Shown here piece after piece: positions 12,634-23,200 of a DNA stretch of 64,000 bases. Positions within the stretch are counted from its first letter, which is position 1, and each line of letters opens with the position of its first letter. The translations under genes and the position numbers were made by a program. The stretch comes from Lepidodermella squamata. Its lineage: Eukaryota; Gastrotricha. The notes beneath the pieces are model-generated. The model made no database searches and was not told where the DNA came from. It worked only from the letters and a program-made list of their open reading frames with translations. The DNA lies in assembly GCA_047495785.1 (NCBI GenBank), contig JBLDXI010000050.1, positions 1-64,000 of the forward strand, in the 5' to 3' direction.

Positions 12634-14120
12634 GCAGCTCATCCCGCACATCCCGCAGCTCATCCGGCACCTCATCCCGCACATCCCGCAACTCAGGGTG
12701 CGGGATCCCGCAGCTCATCCCACTCGTCCCGCAGCTCATCCCGCAGTGTCATCCCGCACTTTGGGCGTATGAAATAAAAAAAAACCGGAGGCCAGCAGGA
12801 ATCGAACCAGTGACTGCGATCACCAAACGCGCACACTAATCTATTGCGCCACCGGTCGATTCACATTAACATATACAGAACGGCGATACTTATATCGCGC
12901 TGGAATTACGTGAAAATAAGTCAGTCAAATTGGCGTGCGGCCAAGACCAAAATCGCGATTTCTGAAGCCGATTTCGACACGATCGGCGGCGAATTGGGTC
13001 AGCGGCCGCGAATAGTTTGTACAGAATTTCGAGGGCTATCCGCCGATATAAGATTTATGGGCCGGCGTTACTTGGTTCGCGCTGAAAATGCGTGCAAAGT
13101 CAGTCAAATTGGCGTGCGGCCAAGACCAAAATCGCGATTTCTGAAGCCGATTTCGACACGATCGGCGGCGAATTGGGTCAGCGGCCGCGGATAGTTTGTA
13201 CAGAATTTCGAGGGCTATCCGCCGATATAAGATTTATGGGCCGGCGATACTTGGTTCGCGCTGAAAATGCGTGCAAAGTCAGTCAAATTGGCGTGCGGCC
13301 AAGACCAAAATCGCGATTTCTGAAGCCGATTTCGACACGATCGGCGGCGAATTGGGTCAGCGGCCGCGGATAGTTTGTACAGAATTTCGAGGGCTATCCG
13401 CCGATATAAGATTTATGGGCCGGCGTTACTTGGTTCGCGCTGAAAATGCGTGCAAAGTCAGTCAAATTGGCGTGCGGCCAAGACCAAAATCGCGATTTCT
13501 GAAGCCGATTTCGACACGATCGGCGGCGAATTGGGTCAGCGGCCGCGGATATTTTGTACAGAATTTCGAGGGCTATCCGCCGATATAAGATTTATGGGCC
13601 AGCGATATGTGGTTCGCGCTGAAATTGCGTGCAAAGTCAGTCAAATTTCTGGTCAAAAATGGCGGCAGAACACATACATTCCATTTCCGCAAGCATCTAG
13701 TAGCAAATTAGAATTAATCTGGCAACAGCCATATGTAACAAGTGCGGGATGATAGCTGCGGGATGATGTGCAGGATAGCTGCGGGATGGATGCGGGATAC
13801 TGATGCGGGACGATGCTGCACTGATGCGGGACGTGCGGGATGCAAAGTTATATTTGGAAGATGTCCCGAAAAGTGCTGCGATGATCCTTTTGACCGAGTA
13901 CATTTTCTACATGTCGGTCTACACTGGATTGGTCAGCTTTTACAGCCTCCTGCTTGGCTATATTGCGACCGATATGGCAAAATCGGCTAACAAAGTGCTG
14001 AAGTTCGGCTGCCTTCGAATCTCATTTCTGAATCTGCTTAATGCATTCGGCTTCGTGATGGCTGTCGCCTTTTTCTTCGGAATCAATCTTTATGCGTTGT
14101 ACGTTCTCAAGTACGAATAA
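9747..14120 (+). CDS. CUB/EGF-tethered Cys-loop ligand-gated ion channel, interrupted in M2 by a TIR element
   Basis: Exons that keep phase are 9747-9801, 9855-10082, 10139-10222, 10275-10968, 11019-11269, 11321-12518 and, after the insertion, 13851-14120. Domain order: signal peptide (MSFKKLFTVVAMAQLAC); Cys module (ACPGFRT...C...C); EGF-like exon (WCVNYGKCNSTGFCNCDYGF); a second Cys-rich EGF-like stretch (CSPQCGPGQC...CRCPDKTFGPSC); a CUB-like module; a second CUB-like module (SYCNPLTTIDW...CTWRIKIP); a Thr-rich linker; and a pLGIC core with WLPP, Cys-loop CEMDLRKFPFDTQTC (13 between cysteines), M1 and M2. The core stops at VAQNQVL, where a 1.33-kb element is inserted, and resumes at EDVPKSAAMILL through M3, a short loop and M4. 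Simple GT-AG splicing of the insert would not keep frame. Removing the element with one TA copy would. As it stands the gene is probably non-functional or makes a protein truncated in M2. Confidence 0.75.
11335..11640 (+). repeat. Thr/Ser-rich low-complexity linker coding region
   Basis: This is an imperfect ACA/ACT/ACG codon run coding a Thr/Ser/Ala linker between the second CUB-like module and the pLGIC core. It resembles an O-glycosylated mucin-like stalk. The same linker, with different length and sequence, is at about 5719-5990 in paralogue 2. Confidence 0.6.
12528..12768. repeat. CATCCCGCA-type minisatellite
   Basis: Imperfect 9-12-base units built on CATCCCGCA and GCAGCTCATCCCG are repeated about 20 times. 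The translation as HPA repeats is a by-product of the repeat. A shorter block of the same motif in the opposite sense ends the element at 13742-13845. Confidence 0.85.
12779..12852 (-). tRNA. tRNA-like sequence (probable pseudogene or SINE-type tRNA head)
   Basis: On the minus strand an A-box-like TGGCGCAATAGATTAGTG is followed about 30 bases later by a B-box GGTTCGATTCC, and then by a run of nine Ts that would stop RNA polymerase III. CCGG at both ends can pair, but the acceptor and T stems are imperfect and the anticodon arm is unclear. I therefore call it tRNA-derived rather than a working tRNA, and do not assign an anticodon. Confidence 0.45.
12920..13650. repeat. 179-bp satellite, about four tandem copies
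   Basis: Units starting GTCAGTCAAATTGGCG begin at 12920, 13099, 13278 and 13457, with a truncated fifth at 13636. Units differ at only a few bases, for example TAGTTTG against TATTTTG. 179 is not a multiple of three, so the repeated open frames here are not a protein repeat. A degenerate partial unit may lie just upstream (about 12865-12919). Confidence 0.95.
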
Positions 14121-14913
14121 TGCGAAGTTGAGCTGGTATTTTCTTCAGTAATATACTATTCAATCAACTATTCAACTTAAAAGGAACTTGAAGTTGTTTA
14201 TTAACATCTGTTATTCAGAAATCCGTCAAATCAGTTTGATAAATTGTTCTGGAATGACAACTGAAATTGACGGGTTCGATTTATGATAGCTTTGAAACAG
14301 CTTGATTTTATACTAGATGCTTTGCCTCCAATCTCGAATGTGATCAATAATATCGTACTGCTGTCGAATCATTAAAATATGTAAACCTTTGAACTATTTT
14401 TCGTTTTCATACATCCGAAAAGTGAAAATAAATCATAATCTTTCTCTCTTGAAGATACTGAAACAAATCTAATGAAACAAATTCCAAAATATCTGAAAAA
14501 CTGAAGCATCAATTCAGACCTAGCAACCATTGCTACAAACCAGTCTTTGAGGTTTTAAATGACGGCCCTAGCGAGGCCCTTACGCCATTGGCTTGCAGAA
14601 AAAATAAGTTGAGGCAGTGCCAGTGAATGCAGCCTATAAGCCCTGTATAATTAATGAGAAGTGTAATCAACATTTTTCATAGCGTCAGCAATTTTCAAAG
14701 TATTTCGGAGATCATGTGACAAATGCACAGTCTAACACGTTGTTTATAATGGCAAGTTTTTTGCTTGAGGATAAACTCGGATTAAATCTTCTTCTTGAAA
14801 GTTTTACGAGAAATTCCACATAAACTGCAAGTCGAGCTATCAGGAAAACCTCTCTCAAGTCTATACAATTCGAGACAATATTCTACTACAATTTATATCT
14901 GGGTGTGTTTTTG
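14121..14913. other. Intergenic region, AT-rich
   Basis: I see no gene, RNA or clear repeat between the channel stop codon and the start of the ankyrin gene. A promoter for the ankyrin gene should lie here, but I see no decisive motif. Confidence 0.5.
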
Positions 14914-16355
14914 ATGGAGAAAGTATCCCAATGGTTAATTTTGGGTCTTGGAGTTTCAATGTTGATCTTTCTTACCTCCGCACTGCCGAAAGAACACACG
15001 GTACTAAATGAAATTTAGCATTATTTTAAAGTGAAAGGATAATATTTTCTTAGATTTTCATAGAAGCTGTGGTAGATAGCAACATTACCCTGGTAAGAGA
15101 ACTTCTCGCTAAGAACAGATCACTGGCAAAAACTCGATACTTGACATTGCCAGTGCCGGAAGAATTGCGTTATCACTCCCCTTTCTCTGGGCTATCTGCA
15201 AGCATCCCGGTTCTAGAAGCCACTGTTGGATACAACCAAAGCTACGAACTGGTCAAGCTGTTACTTGACAACGGGGCTGACGTGGATGCAGGTGATGGTG
15301 GAGTTGAGAGCCTTTCAAGAACAGCCTTACACTGGGCGGTCCTGAATGGCAGATCAGATCTTGTCGAGCTTCTTCTCAGCTACAACGCCACCATAGACAA
15401 GAGGGATAAAGCTGGCCACGACGCCCTGTACTACGCTGTTGAGTCTGATAATCTTGGCATCGTACAATTACTTCTCTCGAAAGGGGCCAAAATCAACACA
15501 ACGTACGATGGAATGCATTTAGTCCATGTCGCAGCTCTAAAATGTAAAGCAACAATTTTGCAGTACTTTCTATCGCAAAATTTATCAGCCGATGCCGAGA
15601 CGAGGAGCAAAAATCGAGCAATATGCTTTTGCCCCCAGAATTCGAATATAGCACAGTTGTTACTATCGAAAGGTGCTCAAGTGAATGGTTCATGCGGCGA
15701 GGAACTTCTTATTATCCACGTGATGCATCAGGGTTTAGCAGTTGCCACCCTTCGAGTTTTGATCGAAAATGGCGCGAACATCAACGCTGTTTCGAGTCGT
15801 GGCGAGACTGCGCTACAAATGGCTGCTTCTCTCACTAACGCTGGCGTCGTGCGACTTTTGATTGAATCGGGCGCGAAAAAGACATTAGACTCACGTGGCT
15901 ATTCACTGTCGCTGAGAGCTGCCTTCGGCCAGCTGCCTGCTGATAAAACTAGGTTTGTCGAGATCTTGAATTACCTCTTGGATGAAGGTGATGCGATTGA
16001 TGGGAATTTGAGGAATAACGAAACATACCTATCGATGGTGCTCAAGAATACTGACAGCTACAGCATCATGTTGCCATTTGTCAAGCTTGCCGTTGAAAAG
16101 GGCAAGGCGAATGTTAACAAGACTGATTCGAATGGACGCAATGCTCTGCACCTAGCAGTTTTGAATGACTCTTACGGATACGCTGATGATAAGGTGGATA
16201 CAATCAAATATTTGGTCTCCGTGGGTGTGAACCTTGAAGCCAAGGACAATCGCGGGAGAACAGCTCTGCAAAACGTCCAGGAGAGCCGGTATTATGCACA
16301 AAATCGGGCTGATCGTCAGGCTATTATCGACATTTTTCCGAAGTTGGTAGTTTAG
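14914..16355 (+). CDS. Ankyrin-repeat protein with an N-terminal signal sequence
   Basis: The two exons are 14914-15000 and 15054-16355. The 53-bp intron (gtacta...cttag) is in phase 0 and the product is 462 residues. Exon 1 codes MEKVSQWLILGLGVSMLIFLTSALPKEHT, which looks like a signal peptide or signal anchor. The rest is a series of ankyrin repeats. The clearest are SRTALHWAVLNGRSDLVELLLSYNA, KAGHDALYYAVESDNLGIVQLLLSKG, GETALQMAASLTNAGVVRLLIESGA and GRNALHLAVL...IKYLVSVGVNLEAKD. Ankyrin repeats bind proteins and normally work in the cytosol, so an apparent signal sequence is unusual. It may be a secreted or membrane-anchored form, or exon 1 may be wrongly joined. A remnant of the gene's 3' end recurs at about 57100-57180, next to a copy of the neighbouring channel gene. 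The specific function is unknown. Confidence 0.8.
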
Positions 16356-16444
16356 CGAGACAATTGGATCTTTTTTTTAAGATAATTGTTAGGAAAAAAA
16401 TTATCCAAAGAGATTACGATGATTTGAACAACTCTTCTTCGGGA

Positions 16445-17410
16445 TTAGCTAAGCATTAACTGAAACAGAATAAAGTCTGTGATCGTAACAGCCGATCCAA
16501 TGATGAGATAAGTAGCTAGATCAAAAGCTCTCATATACGTCAACTTTGTACGAACAGCATATTTTCTTAAACAATCAACATTAGCCAGGCCACATGTGAC
16601 AATTGTATAATCGCCGCCGGCCATAAATTTCCACGCAACCATGACAGTGATATAGACGACCTCGGAAGATTCTGGAATCATCGATGTAATCGCAGCTATA
16701 GTCATCGAATTCGCTAGAACAGCTGTAATGTTCAAAGCAGATCTTTTGAAAGAGAAAACGATCACTTTCCTGTGGACAACAATTCACATGATATCTCTAC
16801 CTATTAGGATCAGCTGGGTCGATTATTAAGGCGACCATTTGGATGAAAAACAACGTATAGGGTGGTATGAAAAGGATAGCTAGATAGAATAGATAGAAGA
16901 TAGATAGAAAGATAGAATCGCGTTGTAGCGTGATTGTGTACTTAATTTGGTCGTAAAACTTGTTGCCACTTTTAAAATAATCACTTTCTGTATCGATTGA
17001 TACAAAATTCCAAATTTCTGCCTCGTTTATGAAAGTTGGGAGAACCGTAAACGGCTGCATCGTGAAGTTGACGTCGCTTGTAGGATGGCTCGATACAAAT
17101 TTTAGCCCGCAAGAGAACTGATCAAACGGGAAACGAAACGTCCATACAGCTTGATACAAAATTTCCTGTCGCTTCCATGGTTGCCGAGAACACTTGATTA
17201 TCACTCTTTATATGTATCCATGTCGTATATATGTTATGTATCCATTCGCTTTTTGAGGAGATCATGTACGGCTCACCGTTTGCTGTGTTCCCGTGAACAG
17301 CTCTCGGGTACCAAACTGGTCTCTCTACAGGGAAGCCAACTGGCAGGTTAAAGGCGATACTGTCGTTTTCGCAGGCAGTTATCGAATGGTTGTTTCCAAG
17401 TAGTGAACAG
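16445..17410 (-). pseudogene. Truncated subfamily B Cys-loop channel gene
   Basis: The exon 2 part (16445-16750) codes M2-M4 (NITAVLANSMTIAAITSMIPESSE ... FQLMLS). The exon 1 part (about 16797-17410) codes the Cys-loop region to M1. It is broken in several ways. A GATA-type tandem expansion in the M1 region (about 16878-16918) adds bases, sequence is missing around the Cys-loop, and about 20 codons are altered in M3 (GGDYTIV for GGVLTLYTIV). Homology stops at about 17410, so the N-terminal half and signal peptide are missing. The closest copy is at 57274-58475. It overlaps nothing and lies tail-to-tail with the ankyrin gene. Confidence 0.8.
16878..16920. repeat. GATA microsatellite inside a channel pseudogene
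   Basis: Imperfect TAGATAGA units (tagatagaatagatagaagatagatagaaagatag, split by single bases) replace the short TAGATAATATATGG seen at the same place in the 57.7-kb copy. The expansion lies in the first transmembrane segment. Confidence 0.85.
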
Positions 17411-17573
17411 CCAAATCACGTTAAGTAATTAAGAAAGAAACAAGAACAAGAACAAGAATTATAAAATAGCTTTTATTTGATCGAGTCCGATCTGCACATT
17501 AAGACTGGTTTTGAGCATCGTCTTCCTAATTAGAACACTTTCGTGCAAAAAACACTCCCACCTCCTGCGGCAT

Positions 17574-17935
17574 TTGCAAATTTAATTTGCTGTAGCCTCT
17601 TCATTCACGTTAACAAACACCGCTTTTTACGTGTCAACAAGCCTATATCAGAGTCATTCTACGGCGCCAATTATGTTTATTGCCATAGGTAAAGCAAAAA
17701 ATGGTGAGAGCAAATTTCATTAGTAACAATTTTGTAAAATAATACAAAAACTATAGCCACGAAGTGAACGAACGTAAACTTTTTATTTAAATGATGTTTG
17801 ATAACTTCACCCATGAAAAATGAAAAAAATGATTGCTAACACGAGCTAAATCGATTGGTGCTGATAGAGAAGATTTGTAAGCCCGTGTATAAAAATAAAC
17901 CAGTTTTAACTGAGAAGGATAAATTAAGCAGAACT
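17574..17935 (+). repeat. Dispersed 360-bp repeat, copy 1
   Basis: It starts TTTGCTGTAGCCTCTTCATT and runs through CACCGCTTTTTACGTG, TTCTACGGCG, GCAAAAAATGGTGAGAGC and TTCACCCATGAAAAATG to AACTGAGAAGGATAAATT. Related copies are at 28380-28725 (inverted), 29861-30235, 35165-35560, 36612-36985, 39408-39640 and 39645-40005. There is no coding capacity and no obvious terminal inverted repeat. It looks like a non-autonomous element family. Confidence 0.75.
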
Positions 17936-19150
17936 TCTATTAAATATTCCGCTTCAGATCTACTAAATGGCACGCGATCAACGTCATTCATTAGAACGTT
18001 CAATGTCCTCGTAGCTTCACAGTCGCGTGCCCAAACTTTCCATAAGGTAAAGAACAACTTGTCCTTGTATGATAAGTCGGTGGCAAATGTACTCACGGCA
18101 TGTCAACTTTGCTGGTCTAGGTATGCCATTTTCATTCACCTCAACCGTCCAACGTAAAAGCGTCATGTCCCAGCCGAGATCATCAGATGACAAAAATCAA
18201 AGGATGAGCAAGCGGATCATAGTGTGCGTTTGTTTCGTCGATGAGTTAATATTGCTGACCATCCATACCAGATTTGAGACGCAATACAATGTTTCGATGA
18301 TCGTCGTTATATTGATAAAGCCGAAAACTTCTCCATCACACTGGTGACGATTGTAACGGCGACGTTCGATGCCGGTAACATGTCTAATTTAAGGTCAGCA
18401 CAAGATGTTCAACAGTGTCACCGACAAATCCTCTGCGCAAATTTCGAGTTCTTTCATTCAGGCTCGACCTCGCTTACAATTTATGATAGTTTACAGGTAG
18501 GCGAAATCACGGCATTTGGTTTCAATTCGTTCAGAGTTTGCTGCTACATGCTCGGCGGAGCAACCGGAAGATTATTCGGTGAAAACTCAATATGGCGCAT
18601 ATGGAGTGTTCACGAAAAACTGCGTTGCTATTGCCTGATGCAAACAGCGATCATTTCAAATTCGATTAAATCAAATTAAATCAATTTTGGTGTTTCCATA
18701 AGCTCAGTGAAGTGGCATCAACACTGAAACATCGTTATAGATCGTCAATGATAGTTTGAAATTATGTCTCTCATCCCAGAAACAACAATGCAGCTCAGTT
18801 TTAATTGCAATAATTTCATATTAATTAATTGCAACGCTGGCAATAATTCAGCGCGTTTTTGTATGTTTTTAACCTGTTGTTGGGTGTTGAGAGTCGGGCC
18901 AATTAATGTTGAATTTTACCCAATCATATGTGACCGTCAGCAACAAAAGCAATAACATGCTATTTTGCCATTTGGCAATGAGTAAAAAATGGTGTCTCTT
19001 GTGTGTCAAAACAAATTAGCCGTGATCATCGCGTCACTGAGCCGTTGAGTCATTAGTGGCTTCTAGCTTTTACATCGGCTTTTTTGTTTTTTTGCTGTAA
19101 AACTTGAAAACAATTAGCGTATGAAGAAAATTGCACGTAATGTGTGGATC
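17936..19150. other. Region without a supported gene
   Basis: This is AT-rich sequence. Short open frames (for example 18344-18679) show no recognisable motif or splice-linked partner. I see no gene. Confidence 0.4.
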
Positions 19151-19605
19151 TAATACGTATAGAAGTTTCGCCAACCTTAAACTTAAAACGTCAGATGCAC
19201 ATAAACCAGTGTGATTTTCGCACCCACGCGGGTGTGCATCCAATTTGCAGCGCGTTGGTGCGACAATTTAACTCGCTACACACAATCTAATCAACTAAGA
19301 AAATTCATAGAAAACCGTTGGCGCAAAATTTAAATTTTAAAACATAAAATTTTAAAAACAAAATAAATATTATAAAATAAATTTAATTGATTAATTTGTT
19401 TAATTATAGTTCATAACTCATAGCGCGCAATGTAAATTTGAAATGACGTTCGTCCGCTCGCCGCTGTTGTTAGCGCTCGCTCGCTAACTGCTCAGCAGCT
19501 CAACTGCGCTAATGCTAATGCTAATGCTGCAAATATAATGCTCCATGTCTCGAAGGCCCAATCTTCCGATTGATCAGCCTTCGACAAGCCGTCAGCCGTC
19601 ATGTT

Positions 19606-20228
19606 AATTCACCTGGTAAGTAAACCTAGCCCATGTCGTACTTTCTCCTCATACTTGTGTTTAGCTCCAGTTCCTTCGTCTCCTGTCATTAGAAATTTGG
19701 TTGTTCGAAGTTCTCCTGCACCTTCTTCTCCGGCCTCTCCAGTTATTCGCACCTTGATTGTGAGAAGCTCCCCAGTTCCCGCTTCTCCCCCGCTTCTGAA
19801 CCGTTTAACCATAGCTTCTCCTATACCATGTTCCCGCCGTAAGACATATTCTGCATTGATGTGTAACCTATTTCTAAGTATTTCATTTTCAGCTCTTGCA
19901 ATAAAACGCGCTTCCAACTGCAATGATAACACATTTAAACGTCCGAGAAGTGCTTTTAACGATGTTAATGACCGTAGGTTTAATCATTCAACTCATTAAC
20001 ATGAATTTATTCTACCTCCCGTGTCACAGTAACTATTGAAATAGAAGACGATGATGACGACTACACCAATCAACGTGTCCAGACACCGCTACCTTCTACA
20101 CCCATTGATATGGGTATGCTTCATAGTGATGTTATTAAAATCCTCCTTTAATGAAAATTTCAGATAACTTACCTGACATCGACGTTCCTTATCTGCCACC
20201 GTCTCCGATACCCATTGTGCAAGGTTTG
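19606..20228 (+). CDS. Helitron protein, N-terminal short exons (tentative)
   Basis: A short first exon at ATG 19601 ends before gtaagt at 19616. Several small exons then appear to follow, each flanked by plausible splice sites: a Ser/Pro-rich exon (about 19664-19830, repeats of VRSSP), a basic exon (about 19892-19975), an acidic exon (EIEDDDDDYT, about 20032-20115) and a short exon from about 20164. They lead into the Rep exon. They form a disordered charged leader as in many Helitron proteins. The exact joins are uncertain. Confidence 0.4.
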
Positions 20229-23200
20229 CGAAGTGACAACATCGCAATTTGCAAAAAGCGTATTTCATTTTACATTAGAACAACTTCATCTCGAAGAATT
20301 TGTCAATAACGCTAACCCTCAACAAGCAGTTAAGAGACCGGCAGGTTACCATATGGCTAGAAGACCTGTCTTATTCGACGAGTTGGTTACACCTCATAAT
20401 GCCGGAAGCATGGATCAACGCTGCACACACTGTGAAGCGGAATTCTTTGTTGAAGAAAGAGCTTGCCGTTCATCTGGTATCAACCCTGTTTTTTCGGTGT
20501 GTTGTGCTGGAGGGAAAATTGATGTCGCTCCATTTCCTGATCCGCCTCCTTTGATCCGTAAATTGTTAACAACCAACTCGCCTCAAAGCAAACAGTTCCG
20601 TCATGAGATACGCAGCTATAATTCGGTATTTGCATTCACATCGATTGGTGTCAATGTCGATAAGAATGTTTCATGGTCTACCTTTCGCTTTGCTGGAGAA
20701 TTGTGTCACAAGCATGGTGATTTACTACCCAATGGATCTGATAGACCCAAATTCGCTCAAATGTACATTATTGATGTAGAAAACGAGGCCAAGAATCGGC
20801 TATCTGCAATGCCTGATCTTGATCCTATTCTGCTATCACAAATTCAAGACGAAGTACATACTTATTGCCCTTTTGTAAATTTCTACAAGCGGGCTTACGA
20901 GCAGTTGCTAAAATCGCCTAATTTAGTTCTTCGACTTCGGTGCGATAAGGATGTTGATCGCCGCCGTTACAACCTCCCTTCCAGTTCTGAGATCGCTGTT
21001 CTAATACCTGATAATCCATCAATTAAGGAAGGACGTGATATCATTCTGCGACTGAAGGATGGGGGTGTCAGAAGACTTTTCGAATCAGCGCCACTTTACG
21101 ATCCGCTGCACTATGTTTTGATGTTTATGCAAGGCCGTCATGGCTGGACATATACCATGACCCGTGCAGCAAATAGTGATCAAAAGTTGTCTGCTCTCGA
21201 TTATTATGCATACTTATTTCAACTCCGTTCACCGAGTTATCTTTTCCTGTATGGTCGTCTGTTACACCAATTCGCCTGTGATGCTTGGTATCGCATCGAA
21301 TCCGATCGCCTGCGTTATGTTCAAGATCACCAAGCTGAAATCCGCTCTGATCTATATCAAGGTTTCATGGATGCTATCAATGACGGAGAGCGAGATCTCG
21401 GGAGAATGGGTAAACGAGTAGTTCTGCCATCTTCATTTATTGGGTCTCCAAGACACAATGCTCAATTATTCCCAGATTCTATGGCCCGGGTAGCACACTA
21501 TGGCAAACCTGACCTTTTTGTTACGATGACCTGTAATCCAAACTGGAAAGAAATACAGGATAATTTGCTTCGAGACGAGAATGGCGTGCCCTTACAAACA
21601 GCTGCGGACCGGCCAGATCTATGTGCTCGCGTGTTTTACATCAAACTGAAGTCACTTTTGGAAGATCTTAAAGACAATGCAATTTTCGGAAAAGTGAAAT
21701 GCCTAATATATGTAATAGAATTCCAAAAGCGGGGTCTACCCCACGCTCATATTCTCATAATTCTTGATGATGAAAGCAAAATTCGTACCGTTGAGCAACT
21801 GGATGCAATCATCGCCGCGGAAATTCCCGACAAGGAACGAAACCCTCGGCTGTTCGATATTGTTACTCGACAAATGATGCATGGTCCATGTGGTCCTTCT
21901 CACCCGAAATGTCCTTGCATGAAAGATGGTCGATGCTCTAAAGATTTCCCGAAAAATTTCCGCGACGAAACATCTATGAGCGAAGATGGTTATCCCAAGT
22001 ACAAGAGACCCGACAATGGCAGACGAGTTGAAGTTCATGGAGCACAACTCGACAACAGATGGGTTGTGCCGTATAGCCCTTTTCTTTCGCTGAAATATGA
22101 TTGCCACATTAATGCAGAATACGTTGGATCGGTTGATTGCGTCAAATACTTATATAAGTATGTTTATAAGGGCAATGATCGTTCAGTTTTTGCTATCGGA
22201 CAATTGATGGGAAATTCAAATATAAATGAGATCAATGAATACAAAGAGGGTCGATATATTTCTACATCCGAAGCTTTTTGGCGCCTATATTCCTATCATC
22301 TTCATGGCGAATATCCGCCCGTCTGTCGATTGGACTTACATCTAGAGAATCAGCAGGTTAACATGACTTTCATATTATGGAATGTTAAACTTTTTACCAT
22401 TTATCTTCATTCAGCTTATCTATTTCAATGACGATGGACAAGTTATAAACGGACTTCCACGTGGCAAGGTTCCAAAGGATACCAAGTTGATGGCTTTCTT
22501 CAAGCTCTGTGCGTCGGATCAACAAGCAAGACAGTACACCTACAAGGAAATTCCACAGCACTATACGTGGAGTGTCAAGCATCACAAGTGGGAGAAACGA
22601 AGGAACAGCATTTTCAGCATCGGTCGTATTTACGGTGCCCCTTTCAATTCTGAACTATTCGCTTTGCGCCTCCTTCTTAATAACGTCCGCGGCCCAACCA
22701 GTTTTACTAACATTCGCACAGTCGACGGTTTTCAATGTTCGACCTATCTTGAGGCTTGCAGAAAACTGAACCTCATTGAAAACGGGGACAGCGTTCGAAC
22801 TTACTTGGCAGAAGCCGCGTTCCAACGTCTCCCCCGCAGCTTTCGCAGCGTTTTCGCTATACTTCTTTTCTTCGCTAAGCCGTCTCAACCGGAGTTGCTA
22901 TGGGAAGAATTCGTGGATTCATTGTGCGAGGATTTTCTGTACCAGGAAAGGATTTCAAAACCCAACGCCGTTTTATGTGATCGTCTGAAAAATAAAGCCC
23001 TCATCGAAATCAACAAATTTCTTTCACACCACCGAGTAACTTTGGCTGATTTTCCAAACATGCCCATTCCTACTGGTACATTGGCTTCTGTTCTCAGTGA
23101 AGAACTGGAATATGATCGAAACGTTTTGCTAAGCCAGCTTGAAGAGCAAAGGAAATTATGGACTACTCAGCAATGGTTCGTAATCGAAAAGGTTGAGGCC

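Larger units (their letters stand above)
12519..13849. mobile_element. Composite non-autonomous element with TIRs and TA target duplication
   Basis: The ends are inverted: AACTTTGCATCCCGCA at the left and TGCGGGATGCAAAGTT at the right. Flanking TA suggests a TA target duplication as in Tc1/mariner, although the exact boundary could shift by a base or two. Removing the element and one TA leaves the channel reading frame open (QVL-YL-EDVP), which supports the boundaries. Inside, in order, are a CATCCCGCA/CAGCT minisatellite, a tRNA-like sequence, four 179-bp satellite units, and more minisatellite. No transposase is encoded. The left end is also seen at 1-130 in the other arm, so insertion came before the duplication. 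Confidence 0.75.

Noticed and set aside
12920-13650. Possible CRISPR-like array
   Set aside because: Whole 179-bp units repeat with no unique spacers, and the setting is eukaryotic.
12844-13752. Repeated open frames reading QSNWRAAKTKIAISEADFD
   Set aside because: They come from the 179-bp satellite. The period is not a multiple of three, and each frame just runs across unit boundaries.
12519-13849. Treating the insertion as an ordinary large intron
   Set aside because: The GT after CAG and the nearby AG do not restore frame, whereas removal at the TA does. The ends are inverted repeats and the contents are satellite. RNA data could still change this.
18344-18679. Open frame of 111 residues
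   Set aside because: It has no recognisable motif, no splice-linked exon and no paralogue in the window.
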